Positions 8,491-18,184 are shown, counted from the stretch's first letter. The stretch is 64,000 bases of DNA from Novosphingobium acidiphilum DSM 19966 (GCF_000429005.1 NZ_AUBA01000006.1:62001-126000); one strand, 5' to 3'. Notes: generated by a model from the sequence alone, not told the origin. Numbers and translations: made by a program.

Positions 8491-10101
8491 ATGGCAGGCC
8501 CGGCACCGGTTTTTGCGCCGCCCAGCGCCCCGCCCCTGACCGGGGCGGCGATGGCGCTTGGCGCGTTTGCGCTGGCGCTGTCGAACTTTGTCGTGGTGCT
8601 CGACATCACGATTGCCAATGTGTCGGTGCCGCATATTTCGGGCAGTCTGGCGGTTTCGCCCAGCCAGGGCACCTGGGTGATCACCAGCTATGCCGTGGCA
8701 GAGGCGATCTGCGTGCCGCTGACCGGCTGGCTGGCGGCGCGGTTTGGCGCGGTGCGCGTGTTCCTGCTGTCGCTGATCGGGTTCGGGTTCTTTTCCTTGC
8801 TGTGCGGCCTGTCGCAAAGTCTTGAGGCGCTGATCGCGTTTCGGGTGATGCAGGGGCTGTGCGGCGCGCCGATCATGCCGATGTCGCAGACGCTGCTGCT
8901 GCGGATCTTTCCCCCCAGAAAGGCCAGCGCGGCGCTGGGCCTGTGGGCGATGACCACGGTCTGTGCGCCGATTGCCGGCCCGATCCTGGGCGGGCTGATT
9001 TCCGACAATCTGTCGTGGCACTGGATCTTTTTCATCAATCTTCCGATCGTCGCGGTTTGCGCCACGGTCGCGTTTCGCCTGATCCGCCGCTATGAAACGC
9101 CCACCGTGCAAAAACCGATCGATTTCATCGGGTTGGCGCTGCTGGTGGTGTGGGTCGGTGCGTTGCAGATCATGCTCGACAAAGGCCGTGAAGAAGACTG
9201 GTTTGCCAGCAATCTGATCTGCACACTGGGCGTGGTGGCGGTGATCGGGTTTGTCGCGTTCCTGATCTGGGAACTGACCGACCGGTTTCCGGTGGTCGAC
9301 CTGTCGGTGTTCCGCCATCGCGGGTTTACCGTCGGGGTGCTGACCCAAAGCATGTCGTATGCCGCGTTTTTCGCGATGGTCGTGCTGACGCCGTTGTTTT
9401 TGCAGACCAATCTTGATTACACCGCGACTGTCGCGGGCCAGGCAATGGGCTTTATGGGCGTGCTGGCGGTGGTGATGTCGCCGATTGTGGCGCAATTGAC
9501 GACAAAGTTCGATGTGCGCGGCCTGATCTGTTTTGGCGTGTCGTGGCTGGCGATGATGGCCTTGTTGCGCAGCGACTGGACCACCGGCATGGATTTCTTC
9601 CACATTGCGCTGCCGCAATTCCTGCAAGGGTTCGGCATGCCGTTCTTCTTTGTCGGCACCACCACGCTGGCGCTGGGATCTGTGCTGCCACAGGAAACCG
9701 CATCGGCCGCGGGCATCCAGAATTTCATGCGCACGCTGTCGGGCGCTTTTGCCACCTCGATCTCGGCCACTTTGTGGGATCGCGAGACCAAGTACGCGCA
9801 TGCCGAGCTGGTCGGGCGCGTGCATCCGACCGCGGCAATGATGCAGCAGGGCATGGTCGGCCGGATGACTTTGGAACGGCTGGTAACGACCGAGGCAACG
9901 ACGCTGGCCACCAACACGGTGTTTCTGGGCTGTGCGGGGATCCTGGCGTTTGCTGCGTGCTTTATCTGGCTGGCGCCCAGGCCCAAGCCGCGCGCAGCCC
10001 CCGCCACGCCGCCGACGCCCGCCGCTGTTGTCAGGGCAGAGCCGGTTGCGGCATCCGCACCGGTGCGTCACCCGGTGCCCATGGCGCAAGGCGCAGCATG
10101 A
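8491..10101 (+). CDS. DHA2-family MFS drug exporter, EmrB type
   Basis: This 536-aa inner-membrane protein has about 14 hydrophobic segments. The first helix carries the DHA2 signature NFVVVLDITIANVSVPHISG. Later features are the motif A-like loop GWLAARFGAVR, the antiporter motif C AGPILGG, and LSWHWIFFINLPI. It uses the proton gradient to export hydrophobic compounds through the adaptor and channel encoded just upstream. AGGAG lies ten bases before the start. Its last 71 bases overlap the end of the convergent GST gene on the other strand, so the Ala/Pro-rich tail is encoded opposite another gene. Confidence 0.95.
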   Translation: MAGPAPVFAPPSAPPLTGAAMALGAFALALSNFVVVLDITIANVSVPHISGSLAVSPSQGTWVITSYAVAEAICVPLTGWLAARFGAVRVFLLSLIGFGFFSLLCGLSQSLEALIAFRVMQGLCGAPIMPMSQTLLLRIFPPRKASAALGLWAMTTVCAPIAGPILGGLISDNLSWHWIFFINLPIVAVCATVAFRLIRRYETPTVQKPIDFIGLALLVVWVGALQIMLDKGREEDWFASNLICTLGVVAVIGFVAFLIWELTDRFPVVDLSVFRHRGFTVGVLTQSMSYAAFFAMVVLTPLFLQTNLDYTATVAGQAMGFMGVLAVVMSPIVAQLTTKFDVRGLICFGVSWLAMMALLRSDWTTGMDFFHIALPQFLQGFGMPFFFVGTTTLALGSVLPQETASAAGIQNFMRTLSGAFATSISATLWDRETKYAHAELVGRVHPTAAMMQQGMVGRMTLERLVTTEATTLATNTVFLGCAGILAFAACFIWLAPRPKPRAAPATPPTPAAVVRAEPVAASAPVRHPVPMAQGAA

Positions 10102-10669
10102 TCGCCGCATAAAGCGGTCCGTCGACAAAGCGGTTGAGCCAGGCGTGGACATGCGGCAGCGGCAGGGCATCGAACCAGCCGCGGTCGACCCCTGCAAACT
10201 GCCGCACAAACGGTATGATCGCCGCATCGGTCAGGCCGAACTCCGGTGCCGCCTGCGCCTCGACCGCGCGCAGGAACGCAACGCCGCTTTCGCGGTGATC
10301 GCGCGGGTCGGCGCCGTGGCGCTCGGGATATTTGTACCGGTCAAGCGCCTGTTTGAACGGCCCGTCGCACTGTGCGATCAGATCGCGATCGTCACGCGCC
10401 AGCCACCGCGCGGGATCGTGCCGCGCCAGCGCCCAGCGCATGATATCCAGGCTTTGATCGATCACCGTGCCGTCTGCCAGCACCATGACCGGCACCGTGC
10501 CCTTGGCCGAGGCGGCCACCATCGCGGCGGGCTTGGCCGACAGCTTGACCTCGCGCAGGATGTACGGCGTGGCGCTGATCGCCAGCGCCAGCCGCGCCCG
10601 CATCGCATAGGGGCAGCGGCGAAAGCTGTAGAGGATCGGATCAGCCGCGCGCAATGTACCGGTCAACAT
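10031..10669 (-). CDS. Glutathione S-transferase-like protein
   Basis: This 212-aa protein has an N-terminal thioredoxin fold (ILYSFRRCPYAMRARLAL, with the CPYA motif and the first GST helix; then GTVPVMVLADGTVIDQSLDIM with the cis-Pro and the Gln-Ser glutathione-binding pair). A C-terminal all-helical domain ends in HVHAWLNRFVD. The CPYA pair makes it closer to the glutaredoxin-like or omega/beta type. The proposed ATG lies 29 nt inside the end of the DUF885 gene on the same strand; a TTG 15 nt further in is an alternative. Its 3' end overlaps the efflux pump gene in convergent orientation. The substrate is unknown. Confidence 0.85.
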   Translation of the reverse strand: MLTGTLRAADPILYSFRRCPYAMRARLALAISATPYILREVKLSAKPAAMVAASAKGTVPVMVLADGTVIDQSLDIMRWALARHDPARWLARDDRDLIAQCDGPFKQALDRYKYPERHGADPRDHRESGVAFLRAVEAQAAPEFGLTDAAIIPFVRQFAGVDRGWFDALPLPHVHAWLNRFVDGPLYAAIMLRLAPWAPGDAPVRMPQPALP

Positions 10670-12449
10670 TGCCGGCCAACACATCGAGCGGTACATTGCC
10701 GCCATCGACCACGACCTGGTTGAACGCACGCAGATCGTATTTCGCACCCAGCGCAGTCTGCGCGCGGTGGCGCAGATCGACAATCTCGGTCTGGCCGACC
10801 TTGTAGCCGCAGGCCTGGCCCGGCCAGGAACAATAGCGGTCGATCTCGCTTGCCGCGTTCGAAGCGGGAAGGCCGGTGGCGGCGGTGAATTCCTGCAGCG
10901 CGCGCGCGCGGCTCCAGCCTTTGGCATGGATGCCGGTATCGACCACCAGCCGCACCGCGCGCCACGACAGACCCATCAGATAGCCAAGTTTGCCGGGCGC
11001 ATCGTCGTCGTACATGCCCAGTTCGTCGGCCAGCTGTTCGGCATACAACGCCCAGCCTTCGGAATAGGCGTTAAAGGCCAGGATCGACCGGATCAGCGGC
11101 AGTTGCTGGGCATATTCGCCCTGCCAGACGTGTCCGGGAATGCCTTCGTGAAACACCAGGTCGGGGATCGTCACCTTGTTGTGGATCGACGGATCGCCCA
11201 GATTGACCCAGATCTTGCCCGGCACCGTGCCGTCGATCGAGCCGGGCCCGCCATAGGCCGCAGGCGCGCCGGGTTCCTGTGCTGCGGGCATGCGCCGGAT
11301 TTCCAGGTTGCCGCGCACCAGGCGGGTAAAGGCCTTGTCCAGCCGGGGCCGGATCGCGTCGATCCGCCCCTGCATATAGGCGACGATCTGCGCGCGCCCC
11401 GCGTCATCGTTCGAAAATCCCAGCTCGGGGCGGCGTTGCAGCGCCATCGCGCGTTCGGCCACGCTGCCCTGCGTCAGCCCGAGCCCGGTCAGCAGCGTGT
11501 CCATTCGTGCGTGCAGATCGGCCAATTGCGCCACGCCCATCGCATGCAGGTCTTCGGCCGAGCGGCGGGTGGTGGTGCTGGCGCGCAGTGCCCAGGCGTA
11601 CCATTCGGCGCCGTGGGGCCGGGTCATCATCCCGGCATCGCCGGTGGCATGGGCGCGTTGCAGTCGGATTTCGGCCAATTGGCGTTCCAGCGCAGGCACG
11701 ATCGTATCGGTCGCGATCTGCACTGCATGGTCGACATGCGCGCCCGGCAGGCGCTTGCGCGCCAACGGGCCCACGAACGGTCCGTCGGCGCGCCCGGCAT
11801 GGGCCAGGCACTGGCCCAGTGCGGCAATCGTACGGTCAAGCAGGAAATCGGGCGCGACCAGGCCCATCGCGCGCGCCGCGCGGATCCGTTCCAGCTCTCC
11901 ATCGAGCAGCGCCGGGGTGGCCGACAGCCGCGACAGATAGGCATCGGCATCGGCGGCATCGTGCAGCGGCTGATCGCCGTCGAGCATTTGCGGAATGTCG
12001 AGGTATCCGCCGACATTCTGGATGACCGCATACGGCGTGTTGCGCCAGCCGCCGATCGCGACATCGCCATAGGGCAGCGCCATGCCGTCGAGTGCCGTGC
12101 GAAACGCGCTTTGCGCCACCGCCAGGCTGGTCAGCGTGACACGATCAAGCCCGTCGCGCGGCACCGCGGCCAGCCGGTCAAGCGCTTGCGCCAGAAAGCG
12201 GCGGGTGGCGGCAAGACCAGCGGGCGAACGATCGTCGAGCGCCGCACGCAGCGCCGCATGCGCACCGGTGTCCACCCCCAGCGCGGTGGCCTGCGTGGGC
12301 GACAGCGCCAGCAATTGCCAGGCCAGATCATCCAGAAGTGCCGCGGGTGATGCCGCAGCCGCCGCTGCGCGGGCCGGCGCCGCGGCCAGTGCGGCACTGG
12401 CGGAAACACCGGCGATCATCGCGCGGCGCGAAAGGGTGGGGCTGTTCAT
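10641..12449 (-). CDS. DUF885 family protein, Tat-exported (copy 1)
   Basis: This 602-aa protein has a twin-arginine signal (LSRRAMIAGVSASAALAAAPARA). The DUF885 family is predicted to be metal-dependent hydrolases or peptidases. I see the thermolysin-like zinc signature in LVFHEGIPGHVWQ, with a likely downstream Glu in FNAYSEGWALYAEQLADELGMY, as in collagenase/peptidase-like members. The start at MNSPTLSRR places the Tat motif correctly and avoids 17 extra codons. A paralogue of nearly identical length and layout lies 40 kb away. It is divergent from the GH13 lipoprotein gene. A periplasmic peptidase is the best guess; the substrate is unknown. Confidence 0.88.
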   Translation of the reverse strand: MNSPTLSRRAMIAGVSASAALAAAPARAAAAAASPAALLDDLAWQLLALSPTQATALGVDTGAHAALRAALDDRSPAGLAATRRFLAQALDRLAAVPRDGLDRVTLTSLAVAQSAFRTALDGMALPYGDVAIGGWRNTPYAVIQNVGGYLDIPQMLDGDQPLHDAADADAYLSRLSATPALLDGELERIRAARAMGLVAPDFLLDRTIAALGQCLAHAGRADGPFVGPLARKRLPGAHVDHAVQIATDTIVPALERQLAEIRLQRAHATGDAGMMTRPHGAEWYAWALRASTTTRRSAEDLHAMGVAQLADLHARMDTLLTGLGLTQGSVAERAMALQRRPELGFSNDDAGRAQIVAYMQGRIDAIRPRLDKAFTRLVRGNLEIRRMPAAQEPGAPAAYGGPGSIDGTVPGKIWVNLGDPSIHNKVTIPDLVFHEGIPGHVWQGEYAQQLPLIRSILAFNAYSEGWALYAEQLADELGMYDDDAPGKLGYLMGLSWRAVRLVVDTGIHAKGWSRARALQEFTAATGLPASNAASEIDRYCSWPGQACGYKVGQTEIVDLRHRAQTALGAKYDLRAFNQVVVDGGNVPLDVLAGNVDRYIARG

Positions 12450-12587
12450 CGTGTCATTCCGGACCGGGTGGAAGGATGGGGTGCGTTGGGTCCATGACAT
12501 AGGTATGTCATATTGTCATCCGGCAGACACTGGCCCAACACCCGCGGCATGCGCAGACGACAAGCGCCAACCGGGCGAGGCAAATTC

Positions 12588-14213
12588 ATGAAGACACACT
12601 GTGCGGCGATCGCGCTGGCGACGGCCCTGCTGACCGGATGCGGCGGCGGGGGCGGCAGCACGCCGGTGGTCAACCCGGTGCCGACGCAGATCACCGTCGA
12701 TGCCAGCACCGTGGCCATGGCCGATCCTGGCAGCCCGCTGCCCGCCAACTGGCAGACCAGCAGTGCCTTCATGGAAATATTCGTGCGGTCCTATTTCGAC
12801 AGCAATGGTGATGGAATCGGTGATTTCCAGGGCGTGATCCAGAAACTGCCCTATCTGAAGGCGCTGGGGATCAAGGGGATCTGGCTGATGCCGGTCACCG
12901 CCAGCATGGATCATGACCATGGCTATGCGGTGGCCGACTACCGCGCGACCGAGCCCGATTACGGCACGATGGCCGATTTTCAGGCGCTGGTGACCGCCGC
13001 CCATGCGCAGGGCATCGGCGTCATCAACGACTATGTGATGAACCACAGCGCATCGCAAAACCCGTTTTTCCTCAATTCGCAAAGCGGGACGCAATCGCCC
13101 TGGCGCGATTGGTATATCTGGTCGGCAACCCAGCCCAGCGGCTGGTCGATCTATGGCAACAACCCCTGGATTTCGGACAACGGCGCCTGGTACCTTGGCG
13201 AATTTTCCAGCACGATGCCCGACTGGAACCTGACCAACAGCGCGGTCATTGCCTATCACCAGTCCAACATGCGGTACTGGCTGAACATGGGGGTCGACGG
13301 GTTTCGCTACGATGCGGTGTCGAACTATGTGAAGAACGGCGCCAATGCCTGGCTCGATCAGCCGCAGAACTATACCATCGCCAACAGCAATCGCGCGCTG
13401 CTGGACCAGTACCGGCAGCGCTATATGGTGTGCGAGGCATCGGGCGATCCGGTGGGCTTTGCGGCCGGTTCGGCCTGTGGCTCGGCGTTTGCGTTCGGCC
13501 ACAACACCGATCTGATGAATGCGGCGCAGGGCAATCTGGCGGCAATCCAGGCGGTGGCCGCCTATCCCGCGCAGGTGCCGGCAACGATGGCCACGTTCCT
13601 GGCCAACCATGACAGCGGCAATGGCCAGCGGATCTATGATCAGCTCAGCGGCAATCCGGCGCAATACCGGCTGGCGGCCGCGACGTATCTGCTGCAGCCG
13701 GGCATTCCGTTCATCTATTACGGCGAAGAAGTCGGCATGGCGGGGGGACAGGGTCTGACCGGCGATCCCGCGCTGCGTTCGCCGATGAGCTGGACCGGCA
13801 ACGTCGCCAATGGCGGCTTTACCACCGGCACGCCCTATCGCGCGCTGGCGTCGAATGTTGCCACCTATAACGTGCAGGCGCAAATTGCCGATCGTGCGTC
13901 GATCTACAGTTTTTATGCGGCGATGCTGGGGCTGCGCAACAGCCACCCCGCGATCGCGCAGGGCAGTTATGACTTTTACGCGGTGCAGGGCGCCGCGCTG
14001 AGCTTTCAGCGCAATCTGGGGTCGGACCACGTGCTGGTCGTGCTGAACTATGGCGCCGCCGCCGGCACGGTGGCGTTGTCCAATCTGCCCGCCAACGCCA
14101 CGTTGAGCGTGCTCTATCCCGGCGCGGGCCCGGTGCTGCCGTCGGCTGACGGCAATGGCCAGGCCAGCGTGTCGGTGCCCGCGCAGACGGTGCTGGTGAT
14201 CCGGATCAATTAG
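12588..14213 (+). CDS. GH13 alpha-amylase-family lipoprotein
   Basis: This 541-aa protein has a lipoprotein signal (ALLTGCGGGGG, Cys ~17). The catalytic (beta/alpha)8 barrel follows with all four GH13 regions: DYVMNH (region I), GVDGFRYDAV (nucleophile Asp), VCEASG (acid/base Glu) and FLANHDS (stabilising Asp). Early motifs are FVRSYFDSNGDGIGDFQG and YLKALGIKGIWLMPV. The last ~90 residues are an all-beta C domain. It should cleave or rearrange alpha-glucosidic bonds while anchored in the envelope. GCGAGG lies before the chosen ATG. No sugar transporter is adjacent, and the exact specificity (oligo-1,6-glucosidase, trehalose-related, maltodextrin) cannot be fixed. Confidence 0.93.
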   Translation: MKTHCAAIALATALLTGCGGGGGSTPVVNPVPTQITVDASTVAMADPGSPLPANWQTSSAFMEIFVRSYFDSNGDGIGDFQGVIQKLPYLKALGIKGIWLMPVTASMDHDHGYAVADYRATEPDYGTMADFQALVTAAHAQGIGVINDYVMNHSASQNPFFLNSQSGTQSPWRDWYIWSATQPSGWSIYGNNPWISDNGAWYLGEFSSTMPDWNLTNSAVIAYHQSNMRYWLNMGVDGFRYDAVSNYVKNGANAWLDQPQNYTIANSNRALLDQYRQRYMVCEASGDPVGFAAGSACGSAFAFGHNTDLMNAAQGNLAAIQAVAAYPAQVPATMATFLANHDSGNGQRIYDQLSGNPAQYRLAAATYLLQPGIPFIYYGEEVGMAGGQGLTGDPALRSPMSWTGNVANGGFTTGTPYRALASNVATYNVQAQIADRASIYSFYAAMLGLRNSHPAIAQGSYDFYAVQGAALSFQRNLGSDHVLVVLNYGAAAGTVALSNLPANATLSVLYPGAGPVLPSADGNGQASVSVPAQTVLVIRIN

Positions 14214-14219
14214 CGCCGA

Positions 14220-15095
14220 TTACCAGCCGCCGTCGTCGCCGCCGCCGCCCGACGAACCGTCATCCCACGAATCGCCGCCGGAAACGCCGAAATCGTTGCC
14301 GCCCATGTCGGCGTTGGGATCGACCTGCGGCTGGTTGTCGGCATAGCCGCCGCCACCGCCGCCATAGCGTTCGCCACGTTCGCCGCCGCCCATCATGTGA
14401 TCGACCACCTCTTCGCCCACGGCAAAGCCTGCGCCCATCGCGGCACCGCTGGCCAGGCTGCCCATCAGGCCGCCTCCGCCGCCCATGCCACCGCCATACC
14501 CGGGGGCGCCATAGCCGGGTCCATAACCGGGCCCTGGCATCGGCGCGCCATAGCCGGGCTGAACGCCCGACGCGCCGCCGTAGGTCTGCACATAGGGCGG
14601 GGTCGAACGCCGGCGCAGCAGCGCCAGAACACCAAAGATGACCACGCCTGCGATGATGATCAGGCCCCATGGAATGCTCGAATGGCGTTCCTGCGGCGCG
14701 ACCATGCCGGGTGCCATCGCGCCCGACACGCGATTGGCGGGCACCAGCCCGGTCGGGCTGTTCAGCTTGGCCTCAAGCTCGCGCACCGAACGGCTGTTGA
14801 CCCCGGGCAGTCCCGGCGCCAGGCTCTTGGCCTTGGCCAGCTCGGTCCTGGCCTCGTCCAGCCGATTGGCCTTGGCCAGCAATTCCGCCTCGATATAGTG
14901 GGCCTTGGCACTGTCGGGGTGGTCCTTCAGCACCGGCGCCATCAGTGCGAGTGCGCCATCGATATCGCCCGACTTGGCCTTTTGATAGACCTCGTCCTTC
15001 GTGGCATCGGCCGCGAAGGCAGGCAGGACAGAACCGCACACCAGCAGGGCCGCGAGCATGGCTCCGGTCCGGTAATGGGTTACACGTGAAACCAT
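14220..15095 (-). CDS. TPR-containing membrane protein with Gly-rich tail
   Basis: This 291-aa protein has a signal peptide (residues 1-~28, ending AFAA), then two TPR-like helical pairs (KDEVYQKAKSGDIDGALALM and AKAHYIEAELLAKANRLDEA). One transmembrane helix follows (IPWGLIIIAGVVIFGVLALL), then a low-complexity cytoplasmic tail very rich in Gly, Tyr and Asp with a DDGW-like C-terminus. Similar architectures are found in sphingomonads as uncharacterised envelope proteins. I do not recognise a function. It converges on the GH13 gene with 6 nt between the stops. Confidence 0.82.
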   Translation of the reverse strand: MVSRVTHYRTGAMLAALLVCGSVLPAFAADATKDEVYQKAKSGDIDGALALMAPVLKDHPDSAKAHYIEAELLAKANRLDEARTELAKAKSLAPGLPGVNSRSVRELEAKLNSPTGLVPANRVSGAMAPGMVAPQERHSSIPWGLIIIAGVVIFGVLALLRRRSTPPYVQTYGGASGVQPGYGAPMPGPGYGPGYGAPGYGGGMGGGGGLMGSLASGAAMGAGFAVGEEVVDHMMGGGERGERYGGGGGGYADNQPQVDPNADMGGNDFGVSGGDSWDDGSSGGGGDDGGW

Positions 15096-15246
15096 AAGAC
15101 CATCCTTGCAAGTGTGCGCGCGATGTTGCCACCGATGGCACAATCCGGGTTAACTGCTGCTGGCCTGACCGGCCCGCGCGTGTGAATCTGGCCCCGAACG
15201 CGCCGGTTTTCAAGACTGGATGCTGATTGCGCCGCCGGTGTGGCGG

Positions 15247-16203
15247 TCAAGCCCTGAACGTCACCTGGTCGATGGCGCCAAACGGGGTGCGGCCATCGCT
15301 GGTGCGGCCTTCCATCTGCACGCTGTCGCCGATCGCCATGAAGGCGGTCTGCGCCTGACCGTGGGCAATGATCTCGATCGCGCGGCGTTCGGAAATGCAC
15401 GCCGAACCGCGTGTGGCATAATCGCGGTTGGACACGGTGCCCGATCCGATGATCGTGCCCGCCACCAGATCGCGGGTGCGCGCGGCGTGTGCGACCAGTT
15501 CGGGGAACGAAAACGCCATTTCGTCTCCGCGCACCATGCCAAAGCGCTGTCCGTTCCACGCCACCGCCAGATCGCAGCACACCCGTCCATCGCGCCAGTC
15601 GCGCCCCAGTTCGTCGGGCGTGACGGCAAACGGTGCCATGCTGCACGCGGGTTTGGCCTGGATCCAGCCGAACCCGGTCTTCATTTCGACCGGTGCGATC
15701 GCGCGCAACGACCAGTCGTTGATCTGGACGATCAGGCGGATGTGCGCGGCCGCATCGTGCGACGTCACCCCCATCGGCACGGCATCGACGATCACGCCGA
15801 ATTCGCCTTCGAAATCGATGCCGTCGGCTTCACTGGCAAACGGGATCGGATCGGTCGGGCCATAAAACCGGTCCGAAAGGCCCTGATACATCAACGGCCG
15901 GTCGGTTTCGATCGGCGCCTGGTTGAAGGCGATCTGCATCAGTTCGCCGTGCTGGTTGAATGCCGATCCGTCGAGCCATTGCCACGAACGTGGCATCGGC
16001 GCGCGCAGCTGCGCCGGACCAAACGGATCGCCCTGGCCCAATGCCAGGCGGGCCGCCAGCGCCTGCAGCACCGGCAGCACTCCGGGCCAGTCGGCGATTG
16101 CGGCGATCAGGCTGGTCTGCGCGGGCAGAACCCTTGTGCCGTCGGGCGATACCACCACCAGCGCGCCATCGGGGGTGCCATCATCGAGCGTGGCCAGGCG
16201 CAT
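15247..16203 (-). CDS. Fumarylacetoacetate hydrolase-family enzyme
   Basis: This 318-aa protein has the FAH C-terminal fold. The metal-binding acidic pair is in IDFEGEFGVIVD, followed by MKTGFGWIQAKPACSMAPFAVTPDE. The family core is seen in WNGQRFGMVRGDEMAF and LVAGTIIGSGTVSN. The family hydrolyses C-C bonds of diketo acids, or hydrates or decarboxylates ring-cleavage products. It is the last gene of a catabolic operon, 4 nt after the cyclase gene, which fits a final step that splits the ring-opened product into central metabolites. The exact substrate is not identified. Confidence 0.9.
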   Translation of the reverse strand: MRLATLDDGTPDGALVVVSPDGTRVLPAQTSLIAAIADWPGVLPVLQALAARLALGQGDPFGPAQLRAPMPRSWQWLDGSAFNQHGELMQIAFNQAPIETDRPLMYQGLSDRFYGPTDPIPFASEADGIDFEGEFGVIVDAVPMGVTSHDAAAHIRLIVQINDWSLRAIAPVEMKTGFGWIQAKPACSMAPFAVTPDELGRDWRDGRVCCDLAVAWNGQRFGMVRGDEMAFSFPELVAHAARTRDLVAGTIIGSGTVSNRDYATRGSACISERRAIEIIAHGQAQTAFMAIGDSVQMEGRTSDGRTPFGAIDQVTFRA

Positions 16204-16207
16204 CCGC

Positions 16208-16987
16208 TCAATCCTCGAGGATCGCGACGGCGCGGGTCCAGCCGGCAGAGGCGCCCTGGATCTTCGCCGGAAAGCACGACACGGTAAATCCGTCCGCTGG
16301 CAGCACTTCGAGATTGTGCAGTTTTTCCAGGTGGCAATAGCCGATGTCGCGCCCGGCCTTGTGCCCTTCCCAGATCAGCGAGGTGTCGCCGGTTTCCGCA
16401 ACCTTTTTGGCGGTATGGGCAAACGGCGCGTCCCAGCTCCAGGCGTCGGTGCCGGTGACGCGCACGCCCCGGCTGGTAAGGTACATGGTCGCCTCGTAAC
16501 CCATGCCGCAACCGACATTGACGAAATCGGGCCGCCCCAGCGCCTTGCCCGCCGCGGTGTTGACCAGCACGATGTCGAGCGGTTGCAGCGTGTGGCCGAT
16601 ACGCGCCAATTCGTCCTCGACGTCTTGCGCGGTTACGACATAGCCATCGGGAAAATGCCGGAAATCCAGCTTGACCCCGGGTTGAAAACACCATTCCAGC
16701 GGCACTTCGTCGATCGTGATCGCGCGTTCGCCGCCGTTCATGGTGGGGTGGAAATGCCACGGTGCATCAAGATGCGTGCCGTTGTGCGTGGTCAGGCGCA
16801 CCCATTCGGCGGCGGCAAAGCCCTCGCCGCCGGGGATCGCCTCTGCGGTCAGGCCGGGAAAGAAATGCGCGGCCTCGGCCACGGTTTCACCATGGGTCTG
16901 ATAGGTGATTTCGGGCCGCATGAACGGCGGGTCGGACACCACGTCGTTGCACAGCGTGATCGACAGATCGATGAATTGACGCGCCAT
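16208..16987 (-). CDS. Cyclase-family (kynurenine formamidase-like) metal hydrolase
   Basis: This 259-aa protein belongs to the cyclase family (Pfam Cyclase, which includes bacterial KynB). The metal-binding signature HNGTHLDAPWHF gives the His-x-x-x-His-x-Asp ligands, and another His is in HLEKLHNLEVLP. The start at MARQFIDLS is preferred because AAGGA lies six bases upstream. Family members hydrolyse N-formylkynurenine or isatin, and some act on ring-cleavage lactones. Here it lies between an alpha/beta C-C hydrolase and an FAH-family gene in a catabolic operon, so an amide or lactone intermediate is plausible. Confidence 0.9.
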   Translation of the reverse strand: MARQFIDLSITLCNDVVSDPPFMRPEITYQTHGETVAEAAHFFPGLTAEAIPGGEGFAAAEWVRLTTHNGTHLDAPWHFHPTMNGGERAITIDEVPLEWCFQPGVKLDFRHFPDGYVVTAQDVEDELARIGHTLQPLDIVLVNTAAGKALGRPDFVNVGCGMGYEATMYLTSRGVRVTGTDAWSWDAPFAHTAKKVAETGDTSLIWEGHKAGRDIGYCHLEKLHNLEVLPADGFTVSCFPAKIQGASAGWTRAVAILED

Positions 16988-17008
16988 GTGTGATCCTTTG
17001 AGTGTCAT

Positions 17009-18181
17009 TCAGGCGGTCTTGCCGCCCAGCGTATCGGCAAACCAGTCGGCGATATAGTCGCGGCCATAGGTCATGTTGTCGGCGCCGACATGTTCGACCC
17101 CGCCTTCGCGCGCGGTAAAGATCTTCAGCTCGCGGCGGGGGCTGTTGACCAGCTGTGCGTAACAATCATGGGCATATTGCACGCTGATCTGGCGGTCGTT
17201 GGCGCCGTGGGTAACCAGGAACGGCACACGCACCCGGTCCATGTGGCCGTTCAGGTTCATTGCGTCGGCCCGGGCAAAAAAATCGTCGATGTCGGTGGCG
17301 CCAAAGGCCCACATCACATGCGCCCAGTAATGCGGCACCGGGTTTTCACCTTCGCGCAGGCGGCGCTTGTCCTGCACTTCGCGCCAGTTGTGGTTGGCGC
17401 CCCAGCACGCACCGCTGGCAAATCGCGGCTCGTAGGCGACCGCGCGCGGGGCGAAATGACCGCCGAGCGAAATCCCGGTCATGCCGATGCGTTGCGGATC
17501 GACATCCTGGTGCAATTCCAGCCAGTCGACCGCGCGGCTGGCCCAGCGTTCGCTGTCGGGGGCAACGGGCAGGCCCTGCAGGCGCAACGCCTCGCCGCTG
17601 CCCGGCTGATCGACGCACAGTGTCGAAATGCCGCGCCGCGCCAGGGCCGCGGGCAGGCGCGACCAGAACAGCAGTTCCTTGCAGCTGTCCAGCCCGTTGC
17701 AGTAGACCACCACCGGATGCGGGCCGGGTCCGGGCGCGCGGGTATACAGCGCGGGCATCGTTGCCCCCGCGGGATAGCCATCGCCCAGCGGCACTTCGAC
17801 GCGTTGCCGGTTGATCGCGCCGGCGCGGGTCGATCGTTCGAACGTGGCCAGTGCCCTGGCATATGTCTCGGCGCGGCCCGGATGGCCATGGCCCTGCATG
17901 CGTTCGGCGTTGAACAGGTAGAGTGCGGCGCGCTCCAGCTTGTCCGAGGCGCTGAACGCGCGTCCGCGCGCTTCGTCTTCGGCGGCGAGTTCGATCAGCT
18001 TGTCGCCCATTGCCGCCCACTGGCGCATGAATGCGGGCGTGCCCGCGTCGGCGCCTTGCGCTGCGGCATCGCGGATCGGCTGGCACATGTCGACAATTTC
18101 GCCGATCTGGCCCCCCGATTCCATGGCGATGGCAACCGCCAGGTTCCAGATATAATTGGGAAAATATTCAAACAGCGCCAT
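17009..18181 (-). CDS. Alpha/beta hydrolase, C-C bond hydrolase type (DHPON hydrolase-like)
   Basis: This 390-aa protein has a helical N-terminal region (~130 residues, starting MALFEYFPNYIWNLAVAIAM) and then an alpha/beta hydrolase core. The nucleophile Ser is in MTGISLGGHFAPR, the acid Asp in VTHGANDRQI and the His in GGVEHVGADNM. The long helical cap and the opening motif resemble 2,6-dihydroxypseudooxynicotine hydrolase and related C-C hydrolases that cleave ring-linked ketones. It lies 3 nt after the extradiol dioxygenase gene, so it likely acts on the dioxygenase product or on a ring-hydroxylated ketone. The similarity is family-level only. Confidence 0.88.
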   Translation of the reverse strand: MALFEYFPNYIWNLAVAIAMESGGQIGEIVDMCQPIRDAAAQGADAGTPAFMRQWAAMGDKLIELAAEDEARGRAFSASDKLERAALYLFNAERMQGHGHPGRAETYARALATFERSTRAGAINRQRVEVPLGDGYPAGATMPALYTRAPGPGPHPVVVYCNGLDSCKELLFWSRLPAALARRGISTLCVDQPGSGEALRLQGLPVAPDSERWASRAVDWLELHQDVDPQRIGMTGISLGGHFAPRAVAYEPRFASGACWGANHNWREVQDKRRLREGENPVPHYWAHVMWAFGATDIDDFFARADAMNLNGHMDRVRVPFLVTHGANDRQISVQYAHDCYAQLVNSPRRELKIFTAREGGVEHVGADNMTYGRDYIADWFADTLGGKTA

Positions 18182-18184
18182 GGT

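Noticed and set aside
8278..10227. Long open frame (649 codons) antisense to the efflux pump
   Set aside because: It is rich in Arg, Gln and His with no domain or membrane pattern, the usual mirror of a high-GC gene; the opposite strand is a clear EmrB.
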